Shown here piece by piece: positions 38,079 to 47,417 of a stretch of 64,000 nt of DNA. Numbering within the stretch: position 1 is the stretch's first letter; the number at the start of each line of letters is the position of its first letter. The translations under genes were made by a program, and so were the position numbers. The stretch is from contig NZ_CP168493.1 in assembly GCF_042945595.1 (NCBI RefSeq), positions 2,046,001-2,110,000 of the forward strand. The letters run 5' to 3'. The notes beneath the pieces are model-generated. The model did no database searches. It was not told the DNA's origin and saw nothing but the letters and a program-made list of their open reading frames with translations. Origin of the DNA: Psychrobacillus sp042945595 (GTDB lineage Bacteria; Bacillota; Bacilli; Bacillales_A; Planococcaceae).

Positions 38079-38122
38079 AGCACCCCCTAAAATTGATACG
38101 TTGATCGTACCAGGGAGGTGCT
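38079..38122 (-). terminator. Hairpin downstream of rlmCD
   Basis: On the minus strand AGCACCTCCCT and AGGGGGTGCT pair around a 22-nt loop, then TTTCTT. Located about 40 bp after the rlmCD stop. Confidence 0.5.
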
Positions 38123-38158
38123 ACATTTGGATATTCGTTGTTTGATTGGGGGCTTACT

Positions 38159-39553
38159 TTATTTCTCTAACTCCAACCAAGCCACACACTCCACATGCAC
38201 AGTATGCGGGAACAGGTCGACAGGTTGCACGGTTTGAAGCGTGTATCCGAATGGCAGCAATTCAGCTACATCCGTTGCAAATGTGTCAGGACTGCATGAT
38301 ACATAGACGATCCGTTTTGGTTTGGAGCGTCCAATGCGACGCATCACTTTCCCGCCAGCCCCGCCACGTGGTGGGTCAATCAACAGAATATCAGCGAATC
38401 CGAAATAATCATGCATCTCATCTAGTCCTCTACGTGCATCACGGGCAAGGAATGTCGTGTTATGCAAATCATTATCGATGGCATTGCGTTTTGCTGATTC
38501 AATCGATGTCTCGACAATCTCGATTCCCGCCAATTCCTTCACACGTGCAGCGAACGGTAATGAGAACGTGCCGACACCACAAAACAAGTCGATCATTTTC
38601 TCGTCTTCCTTTGGTTTCCCCATTTCCAACGCAAGGTCCACAAGCTTTTGGGCCTGTTTTGGATTCGTCTGGAAGAATGTATCGAACCAAAGACGATAGC
38701 GATAGCCAGCCATTTCATCATAAATGAAATCACGCCCCGCTAAAAGATGCGTATCCTCGGATTGTGCGCGATCCGCCCAGTCTGTGTTCACAAGCCAAAG
38801 AAGGCTTTTCACATTCGGGAACTTCTTAGTGATCCGCTCGACAAGATTTTCAACTGCAGACACCAATTCACCGTCAGGGGTTTTCGTAGCGAACAATGCC
38901 AACATCATTTCGCCGGTCGCAAACGATTCCCGCACCATCAAATGACGAAGAAGCCCATCATGTGCATCTTTGTCATAGCCTTTAAGGCCGAACTCTTTTA
39001 CCCATTCGCCGACTTCCAACATGCCATCGACCATATTCCGGCCTGCAATCAGACACGTTTCCAGTGGGATGATCTTGCGGAAATTCCCTTGTTCATGCAG
39101 GCCAATATCCCCTTCAGGCGAAAACGTGAACTCCATCTTATTACGGTAATGCCAAGGGTCGTCCATGCCGATCGTATCCAGTACCAGTTCAGGATCTAAT
39201 CCTTCACGTTTCAATGCGTTCTTCACTTGCTCGGTCTTATGCTTCAATTGACCTTCATACTTCCAGTGTTGCCATACACAACCTCCGCAAAGCTCAAAAT
39301 GAGGACAAGGCGCATCCGTCCGTTCGGGGCTTGCGGCTAGAATCTCTATAGGCATTGCTTTTCTTCTTCGCTTATCGGGATGATCGACGACAACTTGAAC
39401 TGACTCCCCCTTGAGCGTATGCGGAATCGTCAGCTTCAGCTTTCTAGGTTTGAAACCTTTATCATTCTCAAACCAAATCACAGCTTGTCCATTGCCTTTA
39501 TAATCTATATGGTCAATTTCTACGACGTGGGTTTCTTCATTTACAATAGTCAA
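38159..39553 (-). CDS. rlmCD: 23S rRNA uracil-5-methyltransferase RlmCD
   Basis: A 464-aa protein. A TRAM RNA-binding domain (residues 1-60) precedes the Fe-S cluster cysteines PCPHFELCGGCVWQH. The SAM motif is DLFCGVGTFSLPFA. The nucleophile Cys is in YVSCSPDTFATD, after LLIDPPRGGAGGKV. In Bacillus the single enzyme modifies U747 and U1939. Base composition is clearly GC-richer than both flanks, so the gene may have been replaced by transfer. Confidence 0.9.
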   Translation of the reverse strand: MTIVNEETHVVEIDHIDYKGNGQAVIWFENDKGFKPRKLKLTIPHTLKGESVQVVVDHPDKRRRKAMPIEILAASPERTDAPCPHFELCGGCVWQHWKYEGQLKHKTEQVKNALKREGLDPELVLDTIGMDDPWHYRNKMEFTFSPEGDIGLHEQGNFRKIIPLETCLIAGRNMVDGMLEVGEWVKEFGLKGYDKDAHDGLLRHLMVRESFATGEMMLALFATKTPDGELVSAVENLVERITKKFPNVKSLLWLVNTDWADRAQSEDTHLLAGRDFIYDEMAGYRYRLWFDTFFQTNPKQAQKLVDLALEMGKPKEDEKMIDLFCGVGTFSLPFAARVKELAGIEIVETSIESAKRNAIDNDLHNTTFLARDARRGLDEMHDYFGFADILLIDPPRGGAGGKVMRRIGRSKPKRIVYVSCSPDTFATDVAELLPFGYTLQTVQPVDLFPHTVHVECVAWLELEK

Positions 39554-39833
39554 GGAATGATTCCCCTTTCAACATTCAATTCGTGTATTGAAGGATTATT
39601 TTCACACTGCTTGTGTATCTCTTCAAAACAGACATATCTTGTCATTATAACGAAAATGGGTCTGAATGAACATGCACTTTTTACAAATTCATCAACATGA
39701 ATACTTATCGCTAAAATTCGTTCACACAAATTAATGTTGTGCATCAAACGACAAGAAATGATAATATGTATGATGGTAAAGAACTTGGCAATAGCTAAAA
39801 TCGTTTTTATTTGTTGCAACTGGAGGAGATAAA

Positions 39834-40811
39834 ATGAGTAACGAACATAATTTTTGGCTTGATTTACCGAAGCCGTTTTTTATATTAGCACCAATGGAAG
39901 ATGTCACAGATGTTGTATTTCGTCACGTAGTTAGTGAAGCTGCAAAACCCGACGTATTTTTCACGGAATTCACAAATACAGAAAGTTATTGTCACCCTAA
40001 AGGAAGAGACAGTGTACGTGGTCGGTTAATGTTCACAGAAGATGAGCAACCGATTGTCGCTCATATTTGGGGCAATAAACCAGCATTTTTTGAACAGATG
40101 AGTATTGATATGAAAAAACTTGGTTTTCGTGGTATCGATTTAAACATGGGATGCCCAGTACAAAACGTCGCAGCCAACGGAAAAGGTGCTGGATTAATAC
40201 ACCATCCTGAAGTTGCAGCAGAAATTATACAAGCAGCAAAAGCAGGCGGATTACCAGTTAGTGTTAAAACAAGATTGGGTTATACGAATATTGACGAGTG
40301 GCGCGATTGGTTAGGCCATATATTGAAACAAGATATTGCGAATCTTTCCATTCATCTTCGTACAAGAAAAGAGATGAGTAAAGTAGATGCACACTGGGAA
40401 CTAATCCCTGAAATAAAAAAATTACGAGATGAAATTGCTCCAAATACATTGTTAACCATTAATGGAGATATTCCTGACCGCGCAACAGGATTAAAATTAG
40501 TAGAACAATACGGCGTTGATGGTGTCATGATTGGCCGCGGCATTTTTACCAATCCATTTGCATTTGAAAAAGAACCGAAAGAACATAGCGTGAAGGATTT
40601 TCTCAATTTACTATTTTTACAGTTGGATCTTCACGATAAATATTCAACAGAAACCGAACCACGTCCATTTAAACCACTTCTTCGCTTTTTCAAGATTTAT
40701 ATTCGTGGATTTAAAGGCGCAGCCGAACTAAGAAACCAATTAATGGATACTACGTCGACAGATGAAGTACGTCGTTTAGTAAAAGATGTTTTAGATACAG
40801 AATTAGATTGA
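39834..40811 (+). CDS. dus: tRNA-dihydrouridine synthase
   Basis: A 325-aa FMN enzyme with a TIM barrel and C-terminal helical domain. It reduces uridine to dihydrouridine in the tRNA D-loop. APMEDVTDVVFR (start of barrel), NMGCPVQNV (catalytic Cys), SVKTRLGY and IGRGIFTNP (phosphate grip) are all present. The subclass is not DusB-like at the N-terminus (WLDLPKPFFILAPM). GGAGGAG before the ATG; single gene ending at a terminator. Confidence 0.92.
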   Translation: MSNEHNFWLDLPKPFFILAPMEDVTDVVFRHVVSEAAKPDVFFTEFTNTESYCHPKGRDSVRGRLMFTEDEQPIVAHIWGNKPAFFEQMSIDMKKLGFRGIDLNMGCPVQNVAANGKGAGLIHHPEVAAEIIQAAKAGGLPVSVKTRLGYTNIDEWRDWLGHILKQDIANLSIHLRTRKEMSKVDAHWELIPEIKKLRDEIAPNTLLTINGDIPDRATGLKLVEQYGVDGVMIGRGIFTNPFAFEKEPKEHSVKDFLNLLFLQLDLHDKYSTETEPRPFKPLLRFFKIYIRGFKGAAELRNQLMDTTSTDEVRRLVKDVLDTELD

Positions 40812-40834
40812 GGCATACCCACCTATGCATGATT

Positions 40835-40866
40835 AAAAAGACTTGCTGTTAAAACAAGTCTTTTTA
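40835..40866 (+). terminator. Terminator after dus
   Basis: AAAAAGACTTG / CAAGTCTTTTT, perfect stem with a 9-nt loop. Confidence 0.85.
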
Positions 40867-40884
40867 AGGAACTATAGTTTTAAT

Positions 40885-40968
40885 CTAATAGAACTCTCGA
40901 ATAGCTATAATATCTGCTGTTATTAGATTATACTCTTTTAAAAAGTACTCTTCGTATGTACCGTACAT
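40885..40968 (-). pseudogene. Gene remnant
   Basis: 27 codons from an ATG (YGTYEEYFLKEYNLITADII) with the same frame continuing upstream through a TAA (SGGSIWKIEL, stop, GNNIT). It looks like the end of a gene with a nonsense codon. Family not recognised. Confidence 0.3.
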
Positions 40969-41144
40969 AGTAATGTTGTTTCCTTATAATTCGATTTTCC
41001 AAATACTTCCTCCTGACTTTAGTTAACAATATCAGGGGTTATCCGCAGGATTTGTTTCAGGGACAAATGTGCTTCATTACATGGACAATATTTCGTTGAT
41101 CTTGTATGGTTCCTGTATTGGTGCTAATGACTAAGTATTTTTTA

Positions 41145-41173
41145 TTAGTCAAAATGAAAAATTCTGTTATAAT
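41145..41173 (+). promoter_or_regulatory. Promoter of the thiamine operon
   Basis: TATAAT (41168-41173) with TG in the extended -10 position. TTAGTC lies 17 bp upstream as a weak -35. It is 30 bp before the riboswitch. Confidence 0.5.
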
Positions 41174-41204
41174 GAGTTTTGGAATATAATTTAATAGTTA
41201 GAAT

Positions 41205-41293
41205 TGTAGGGGGACCGGTGTTGCCGGTTGAGATTACATCCTTAAGATGTGCGACTCTTAGAACCTGATCTGGTTGATACCAGCGGAGGGAAC
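41205..41293 (+). ncRNA. TPP (THI-box) riboswitch
   Basis: The conserved pieces are present in order: GGGGGACCGG, a CCGGTTGAGA segment (variant of CTGAGA), then GAACCTGATCTGGTTGATAC and CAGCGGAGGGA. It binds thiamine pyrophosphate. A terminator at 41337-41367 provides the expression platform, so transcription should be cut when TPP is plentiful. It controls the five genes that follow. Confidence 0.95.
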
Positions 41294-41336
41294 ATATTCT
41301 TGAACAATTGATACAATTGATATTGTTTGCATATAT

Positions 41337-41367
41337 GCGCCCTGGGTTCTCCCCTAGGGCGTTTTTA
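41337..41367 (+). terminator. Riboswitch-controlled terminator
   Basis: GCGCCCTGGG and CCCCTAGGGCG arms followed by TTTTTATT, 44 bp after the aptamer and before thiY. Confidence 0.85.
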
Positions 41368-41390
41368 TTATGTACATAGGAGGAATAGGA

Positions 41391-42386
41391 ATGAAAAAAT
41401 GGTTAATCGTATTATGTTCGTTATTAATGATTTCTGGTTGTAGTAATTCAGAATCAGCATCAGTAACGAAAAATAAAGACACACACTCTCTGAAAAAAGT
41501 ATCTGTCGTACTTGATTGGACACCTAACACGAATCATACCGGATTATACGTGGCAAAAGAAAAGGGTTATTTTAAAGAAGAAGGATTAGATGTGAGCATC
41601 ATTATGCCAGGTGACGCTGGAGCTGATCAGCTTGTTGCTTCAGGTAAATCCGAGTTTGGAGTAAGCTATCAGGAATCGATCACACAAGCACGGATACAAG
41701 AGGTTCCTCTTGTTTCGATTGCAGCCATTATTCAACACAATACATCTGGTTTTGCTTCACCAGCTGGTAAGAACATTGTTACACCAAAAGACTTTGAGGG
41801 TAAAACATACGGGGGCTGGGGCTCACCTGTTGAAAAATCTGTTATCTCTTCTTTAATGAATAAAGAAAATGCCGATGTGAATAAAGTTTCTATAGTTAAT
41901 ATGGGAGATACTGATTTCTTTACAGCTGTGAAACGAGATATCGATTTCGCATGGATTTATTATGGTTGGACTGGTGTAGAGTCAGAGCTGCGTGGAGAAA
42001 AGCTCAACATGGTATACCTTACAGACTACTCTGATAAACTCGATTATTACACTCCAGTTCTAGCAACTAACGAAAACATGATAAATGAAAACCCAGATAC
42101 AGTAAAAGCCTTTGTGAAAGCTGTTTCCAAAGGGTATGAATTTGCTATTAATAATCCATCCGATGCTGCTGAAATTTTAATAAAAGCAGTGCCTGACTTG
42201 GATCCAAAGCTTGTTAAAAAAAGTCAAGAATGGCTAGCCACTAAATATCAAGACGATGCACCAAGATGGGGCGATCAAAAACAAGAAGTATGGGAAAATT
42301 ATGCTTCATGGATGTTTGACAATGGGCTGCTTGAAAAACAACTTGATGCCCAAAAAGCATTTACAAATAATTTTTTACCACAATAG
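41391..42386 (+). CDS. thiY: HMP-type pyrimidine ABC transporter, binding lipoprotein
   Basis: A 331-aa protein. Signal peptide with lipobox MISGC, then an NMT1/THI5-like domain (VVLDWTPNTNHTGLYVAKEK). ThiY proteins deliver the thiamine precursor N-formyl-aminomethyl-pyrimidine or HMP to ThiXZ. I start at MKKWLIV with GGAGGAATAGGA upstream rather than at the ATG seven codons earlier. First gene of the riboswitch operon. Confidence 0.92.
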   Translation: MKKWLIVLCSLLMISGCSNSESASVTKNKDTHSLKKVSVVLDWTPNTNHTGLYVAKEKGYFKEEGLDVSIIMPGDAGADQLVASGKSEFGVSYQESITQARIQEVPLVSIAAIIQHNTSGFASPAGKNIVTPKDFEGKTYGGWGSPVEKSVISSLMNKENADVNKVSIVNMGDTDFFTAVKRDIDFAWIYYGWTGVESELRGEKLNMVYLTDYSDKLDYYTPVLATNENMINENPDTVKAFVKAVSKGYEFAINNPSDAAEILIKAVPDLDPKLVKKSQEWLATKYQDDAPRWGDQKQEVWENYASWMFDNGLLEKQLDAQKAFTNNFLPQ

Positions 42387-42398
42387 GGGGATTATAAA

Positions 42399-42689
42399 AT
42401 GACAAATTCACTGATTAGCATTCAAATCATACCAAAAACAAAAAATGGAGAAAATGTAATTCCATCTGTAGATGAAGCAATTCGAGTGATTCAAGAGTCC
42501 GGGGTAAAATATGAGGTACATCCTCTTGAAACAACTATGGAAGGCGATTTACAGCAATTACTGCAGGTTATCACGAAAATGAACGATCGCATGATTGAGA
42601 TGGGAAGCAGTAACGTTATCTCACAAATAAAAGTATTGTACCAGCCATCAGGCATCTCTATGAATCAGCTTACGGAGAAATATAGATAA
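42399..42689 (+). CDS. Thiamine-binding protein (MTH1187/DUF77 family)
   Basis: A 96-aa protein. ISIQIIPKTKNGENVIPSVD and IQESGVKYEVHPLETTMEGD are typical of the YkoF/MTH1187 ferredoxin-like family that binds thiamine. Placed inside the thi transporter operon, it probably holds or senses the vitamin or its pyrimidine. GGGGG ribosome binding site; its stop overlaps the thiX start by one base. Confidence 0.85.
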   Translation: MTNSLISIQIIPKTKNGENVIPSVDEAIRVIQESGVKYEVHPLETTMEGDLQQLLQVITKMNDRMIEMGSSNVISQIKVLYQPSGISMNQLTEKYR

Positions 42690-43450
42690 TGATGAAAATT
42701 GTATCGAAAGGGTGGAAAACATTAATGGTTCTCCTCCTTTTATTCATTGTATGGGAAACCATTGTGATTAAATATCGAATTCCCAATTGGCTTTTACCCA
42801 CTCCAACAAAAATATTTTATGAGGGATTCGATGGTTGGTCTAATTTCTACCCACATTTATTATCAACGATCAAACTCTCCTTACTCGGATTTGCATTAGG
42901 TTTACTAATCGGTTTACTTACAGCAGTTCTATTACACTTACTCCCTTTCATTCGGGAATCACTTTATCCGTTGCTTATCATATCACAAAACATTCCAATT
43001 ATTGTCTTGGCTCCTCTTTTAGTGATTTGGTTTGGCTTTGGATTATTACCAAAAATGATCGTCATCACGCTCGTTTGCTTTTTTCCAATCACCGTTGCCG
43101 CGTTAGATGGATTTAAGCAAACTTCCACTGAGTTAAAGCATTACATGATTATGGCAGGAGCCTCGAATAAGCAATTATTTTGGAAGCTTGAGCTTCCCTA
43201 TGCCTTTCCTTCCCTATTTTCAGGTTTAAAAATATCCGCAACCTATAGTGTCATGGGTGCAGTTATTTCTGAATGGCTTGGAGCGAAAGCTGGTATCGGT
43301 GTTTATATGACCCTTGCTTCCTCCTCCTTCCGAACAGATAGAGTATTTGTGGCTATATTTGCAATAGTGGCATTAAGTTTATTATTTTTTTCTATAATCG
43401 TTCTTATTGAGCGTCGGCTCGTTCGGTGGCAGTTGAAAGGGGAGAAATAG
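42689..43450 (+). CDS. thiX: Pyrimidine/thiamine-precursor ABC permease
   Basis: A 253-aa inner-membrane permease with six helices. The EAA-like loop is ELKHYMIMAGASNKQLFWKL, where the ATPase ThiZ docks. It resembles the SsuC/TauC group. Two adjacent ATGs are possible at the start. Coupled to its neighbours on both sides. Confidence 0.9.
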   Translation: MMKIVSKGWKTLMVLLLLFIVWETIVIKYRIPNWLLPTPTKIFYEGFDGWSNFYPHLLSTIKLSLLGFALGLLIGLLTAVLLHLLPFIRESLYPLLIISQNIPIIVLAPLLVIWFGFGLLPKMIVITLVCFFPITVAALDGFKQTSTELKHYMIMAGASNKQLFWKLELPYAFPSLFSGLKISATYSVMGAVISEWLGAKAGIGVYMTLASSSFRTDRVFVAIFAIVALSLLFFSIIVLIERRLVRWQLKGEK

Positions 43451-43452
43451 AA

Positions 43453-44193
43453 GTGAGTCATCTTACTGTTTCAAATATCTCTAAGCAATTTGACAAAATT
43501 GAAGTGATCAAAAATCTCACTTTCAAAATTGAAAAAAATGAGTTTGTTTCGATTATAGGTCCATCAGGTAGTGGGAAAAGTACTATTTTTAGTCTTATCG
43601 GAGGAATTCTCTCACCAGATAAAGGAACCATTCACTTAGATCATCAAATCATTAACGGAAAACGTGGATTTATTAGCTATATGCCACAAACCCCTTCTCT
43701 CCTTCCTTGGAGAACGATTATTGAAAATGTACTGTTAGGACAAGAGCTTCAAGGAAAAAAGGAAAAAGAAGCAGCATTAGAAATGATCGCTATCGCTGGA
43801 TTAACGGGTTATGAAAATGCGTATCCACATGAATTATCAGGTGGTATGAAACAAAGAGCTTCCTTTATTCGAGCATTATTAAGTCCACAATCCATCATTT
43901 GCTTGGACGAACCTTTTTCTGCCTTAGATGAATTAACACGACTTGATATGCAAAAATGGCTTTTATCTATTTGGGAAGACCATCGAAGAACGATCCTTTT
44001 TGTAACACATAATATTGAAGAAGCATTATTTCTATCTGACCGAATTATTGTTTTATCCAATAAACCTTCTCAGGTAGCAGCCGAATTCCACGTTCCTTTT
44101 TCACGTCCGAGACAGGATAGTCTATTTTTAGAAGACGAGTTCTTAGAATGGAAAAGGAAAATTTACTATTCTCTCAAAAAGACAGGAGAGTGA
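43453..44193 (+). CDS. thiZ: Pyrimidine/thiamine-precursor ABC ATPase
   Basis: A 246-aa ABC ATPase. Walker A is GPSGSGKST, signature LSGGMKQRASF, Walker B IICLDEPFSAL and H-loop VTHN. I start at GTG (SHLTVSNISKQF), which has GGGGAG upstream and begins just after the thiX stop. The nine codons open upstream overlap thiX and have no site. It energises ThiXY. Confidence 0.9.
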   Translation: MSHLTVSNISKQFDKIEVIKNLTFKIEKNEFVSIIGPSGSGKSTIFSLIGGILSPDKGTIHLDHQIINGKRGFISYMPQTPSLLPWRTIIENVLLGQELQGKKEKEAALEMIAIAGLTGYENAYPHELSGGMKQRASFIRALLSPQSIICLDEPFSALDELTRLDMQKWLLSIWEDHRRTILFVTHNIEEALFLSDRIIVLSNKPSQVAAEFHVPFSRPRQDSLFLEDEFLEWKRKIYYSLKKTGE

Positions 44194-44198
44194 TTAAG

Positions 44199-44975
44199 TT
44201 GCTAAAAATAATTGATGCACATATTCACTTAGATCATTACAACAATCAAGAAATAAAGGATATCATTGAATGTGACTCATCTTTAGAAGCACTAATATCC
44301 GTTTCGTTTGATTTGGACTCAAGTAAAAAAAATAGAGAGCTTGCGAAAATTTACTCCAAGGTGAAGCCAGCATACGGCTATCATCCTGAGCAAACGCCTC
44401 CTACAGAGAACCAAATGGATGAACTTTTCAGTTGGATAAAGAGCAATCAAAGCGACATGGTTGCAGTTGGTGAAGTAGGACTGCCATATTATTTAAGAAA
44501 AGAACAAAAACTAACGACACTTCAACACAGCCAGTACATTGACCTATTAGAAGCATTTATTAAACTGAGTAAGGAATTAGAAAAACCTATCATCCTTCAT
44601 GCTGTTTATGAAGATGCACCGATCGTTTGTGACCTTTTGGAGGAATACTCTGTTTCAAAAGCCCATTTTCATTGGTTCAAAGGTGATTCTAAAACAATCC
44701 AGCGAATGGCAGAAAACGGGTACTATATTTCTGTCACTCCCGATGTTCTGTATGAAGAGGAAATTCAACAGCTCGTTCAATCCTATCCACTTCAGCAAAT
44801 CATGGTCGAAACTGATGGTCCATGGCCTTTTGAAGGACCTTTTACCGGAAAGATGACTCATCCATCCATGATGAAAGAATCTATTAAAACGATAGCCGAA
44901 ATAAAAAAACTTCCAATTGATGAGATTTATCATCACGTTTTATATAATACTAAATCATTCTTTTTTATATTATAA
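44199..44975 (+). CDS. TatD-family metal-dependent hydrolase
   Basis: A 258-aa amidohydrolase-fold protein. IIDAHIHLDH (metal His pair), VGEVGL (Glu ligand), ILHAV and ETDGPWPF (Asp) are present. TatD proteins are usually nucleases, but its place at the end of the thi operon suggests a job in pyrimidine salvage (inference). I start at TTG with AGGAG about 9-10 nt upstream. A GTG overlapping the thiZ stop is an alternative, but the AGGAG is too close to it. Confidence 0.8.
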   Translation: MLKIIDAHIHLDHYNNQEIKDIIECDSSLEALISVSFDLDSSKKNRELAKIYSKVKPAYGYHPEQTPPTENQMDELFSWIKSNQSDMVAVGEVGLPYYLRKEQKLTTLQHSQYIDLLEAFIKLSKELEKPIILHAVYEDAPIVCDLLEEYSVSKAHFHWFKGDSKTIQRMAENGYYISVTPDVLYEEEIQQLVQSYPLQQIMVETDGPWPFEGPFTGKMTHPSMMKESIKTIAEIKKLPIDEIYHHVLYNTKSFFFIL

Positions 44976-45078
44976 AAAAAATTAGATTGATTAAGAAAAT
45001 GCCATCATTATTAAACTCAAATGATTTTTTTCGTCTTTAAAACTTTTCCCCTGCCAGTAGCTTTTTCAATGATTACGA

Positions 45079-45108
45079 GACACCCCAATTATTAGCGGGT
45101 GTCTTTAT
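45079..45108 (+). terminator. Terminator of the thi operon
   Basis: GACACCC and GGGTGTC with a 11-nt loop, then TTTATAATTT, about 100 bp after the TatD gene. Confidence 0.7.
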
Positions 45109-45123
45109 AATTTGCTTGCTTAT

Positions 45124-45300
45124 TTAAAAAGGAAAATCATTGCCGTTCTTATCGTGGACAATAAAATCTTCTTTAAAACCGAATTTAACCTACTCTATTG
45201 TTGTGAAAATACGTATATAGACATCTTTTATATTAATATTATTTTCTGTATCTTTATATAAACCATATCGCCAAGTTGAGCCAACTAACAAAAAGTGAAA
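45124..45300 (-). pseudogene. Decayed gene with internal stops
   Basis: A minus-strand frame reads FHFLLVGSTWRYGLYKDTEN, continues to IRIFTTIE, then TAG, then VKFGFKEDFIVHDKNGNDFP and TAA. An in-frame TGA precedes it, and a second frame upstream (to about 45375) continues the homology-like text. Probably a dead gene with at least one nonsense mutation and one frameshift. Family not named. Confidence 0.45.
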
Positions 45301-45423
45301 TCAAAAGGCATTATCACAAGCATATCCTGAAAAGAAATGCCTGCAATAATGCCCCTATCGAATCCGGCCTAGATACAGTTTATTTTTCATTCTCCATTTA
45401 TAAGACTATATAATAAAAGCCCT

Positions 45424-47007
45424 TTATGATTGCCTTGTAATCGCAACTACGGATGGCCTTGGAGTATCTCCAAATGGCCACCTGCTAGTGGGATTATTAA
45501 CATCCACACTCTCTTCACCCGGATGCTGGACAGACATAAAAAGTGTTTCACCATCAGGAGCCAGCCATGTCCCAGTTAACTCCGCCTGAACTGGCGCAGA
45601 TGCAAATTGCATTGCTTTACCACGATAAGGCCCCTCTGTTGGAATCATATATAAGCCGTTGTTACGGAATGGTCTATACGCTCCTTTATTGATCTTATCA
45701 GAAGCGATATCAGTGCAAACCCATAAATTCCCTACTTGGTCAAACATCAAGTTATCTGGACAGGCAAAACCGCTTTGAGGACCTCCAGCTATGAAAATTT
45801 CATATGTAAACGAGGTACTCTCATGGTTATTGTTTTCTGGGAACATGCGATATATCTGCCCGTAATAGTTTCCGTGCGCTATATTATTTGTGAAAGCAAT
45901 AAAAACGGAGCCATCCCTTGGATGAATTTCAATATCCTCCGGACGATCCAAAGGAGTTCCACCTACAAGCTTTGCTGCATCACGGGTGTTGACTAATACT
46001 TCCCCCTGCGTTTTATATTTCTCTCTTAGTTTCGGTGTCTTATTAAGGTCAAGCGCAATCCACTTATTTGCCCCCATATCCGCCACAAATAGAGTTCCTT
46101 TTTCAAGGAGACTACTATTCTGATTCCCTAGTTCAGGTCGATAGACGTCATCACTTACAAATTTGTAAATGCACTGATCATTGGTATCATCACCACTGTA
46201 AACAACAATCCGGCCGGATTCCCCAAGTGTCATCACTGCATTCTCATGCGCGAACCTACCGAGCATTGAATGTTTTTTTGGGGTCGATTTAGGATCATAA
46301 GGGTCGATTTCAACCACCCATCCGTAATGAGTAGGATTTAACGCTGGAACTCCTGGTGTTTCCGACCAATCCTGCACTATTTCCGCATAATTCTCTTCTC
46401 CAGAAAAAGCCGTATTCCAAAGCGTTTTTCCACCCGAACAGTTGGCAAATGTCCCGATGACTTGAGTAACCCCACCTACTGCTCCATCCCCTTTGGCAGG
46501 ACCCGTTAAATCGATTGGCGTATTGGCAGTAATTCTTCGATTATATGGAGAACCTTTGACTATTGACCACTTTCCTTCTATTCCTTTTCGGATGTGAACG
46601 ACGGATCCACCAAGGTTATATTTTTCCACAGCAATTTGCTGCGCCGTCCTTTTTGCGTCGTCAGGTTCTTCCTTGTATCCACTGACAAAAATACTAAGAT
46701 TTCCAATGTACTCATGATTGACCCAAAGGAGTCCTTCATTTGGGTCACTTCCAAAGTAACAGGTGAAATCATTATTAAATCCGAATTTTTCACCATTCCC
46801 TAAATCCTGTCCCCAAGTTGCTACAATATCGTACTTGTAGCCTATAGGTAGAATAAGCTGATCCAGAGAGGAATGTCCGATTGGACTAAACAGTGAGAAC
46901 CTGGTCCCATAAGGCTTTCTTAAACCCTGTACATGCGAAACGTAAGGATATTGTTTATACATATTCCTGACATACTGTTGATAATAGGGTTTGTAATAAT
47001 ATGTCAA
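45424..47007 (-). CDS. PhoX-family (DUF839) phosphatase-like protein
   Basis: A 527-aa beta-propeller protein. FGFNNDFTCYF, GLLWVNHEY, ENAVMTLGESGRIVVYSGDD, RPEDIEIHPRDGSVFIAFTN and CPDNLMFDQVGNLWVCTDI are PhoX-like blocks that bind Ca and Fe. Most PhoX enzymes have a Tat signal; this one lacks it and instead begins with a Tyr-rich segment (TYYYKPYYQQYVRNMYKQYP). It may be cytosolic or spore-located. Activity uncertain. Confidence 0.8.
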   Translation of the reverse strand: MTYYYKPYYQQYVRNMYKQYPYVSHVQGLRKPYGTRFSLFSPIGHSSLDQLILPIGYKYDIVATWGQDLGNGEKFGFNNDFTCYFGSDPNEGLLWVNHEYIGNLSIFVSGYKEEPDDAKRTAQQIAVEKYNLGGSVVHIRKGIEGKWSIVKGSPYNRRITANTPIDLTGPAKGDGAVGGVTQVIGTFANCSGGKTLWNTAFSGEENYAEIVQDWSETPGVPALNPTHYGWVVEIDPYDPKSTPKKHSMLGRFAHENAVMTLGESGRIVVYSGDDTNDQCIYKFVSDDVYRPELGNQNSSLLEKGTLFVADMGANKWIALDLNKTPKLREKYKTQGEVLVNTRDAAKLVGGTPLDRPEDIEIHPRDGSVFIAFTNNIAHGNYYGQIYRMFPENNNHESTSFTYEIFIAGGPQSGFACPDNLMFDQVGNLWVCTDIASDKINKGAYRPFRNNGLYMIPTEGPYRGKAMQFASAPVQAELTGTWLAPDGETLFMSVQHPGEESVDVNNPTSRWPFGDTPRPSVVAITRQS

Positions 47008-47417
47008 AACAAAACTCCCTTTCTCAAAATACTTATAAGTAATCGATTATATATATGAACTACGACAAAAATTTATTTCTTAAAATCAAGTTCTGATGGG
47101 GAAATTGGAGGAATGCTGAATGAGTATCTATTAACTTCCGTGTTTTAGAAAACGCCACTCATTTATTTCTAGATTAACGAAGGATCTTAGAATGGCATTT
47201 AATCGGTAAATGATTATTATAGACTCTGAGGACCCTTTACAATTCTATAGCTTTTTTGAAATACGGCCGCACTCACATTATTATTAACCATGTGAGTGAG
47301 AGTTCCCTTTTTAACACACATGATCTTTCTGGTTTCCGAACAAGCGATATTCAAACTTATTCATCTTAAGAATAGACTTTTTTCTTCTGCAAACTCGGAT
47401 GATTTGCGACCCCCACC

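Noticed and set aside
38146..38727. 193-aa plus-strand ORF inside rlmCD
   Set aside because: It is a shadow frame of rlmCD, created by the GC-rich codon pattern; no site and composition unlike a protein.
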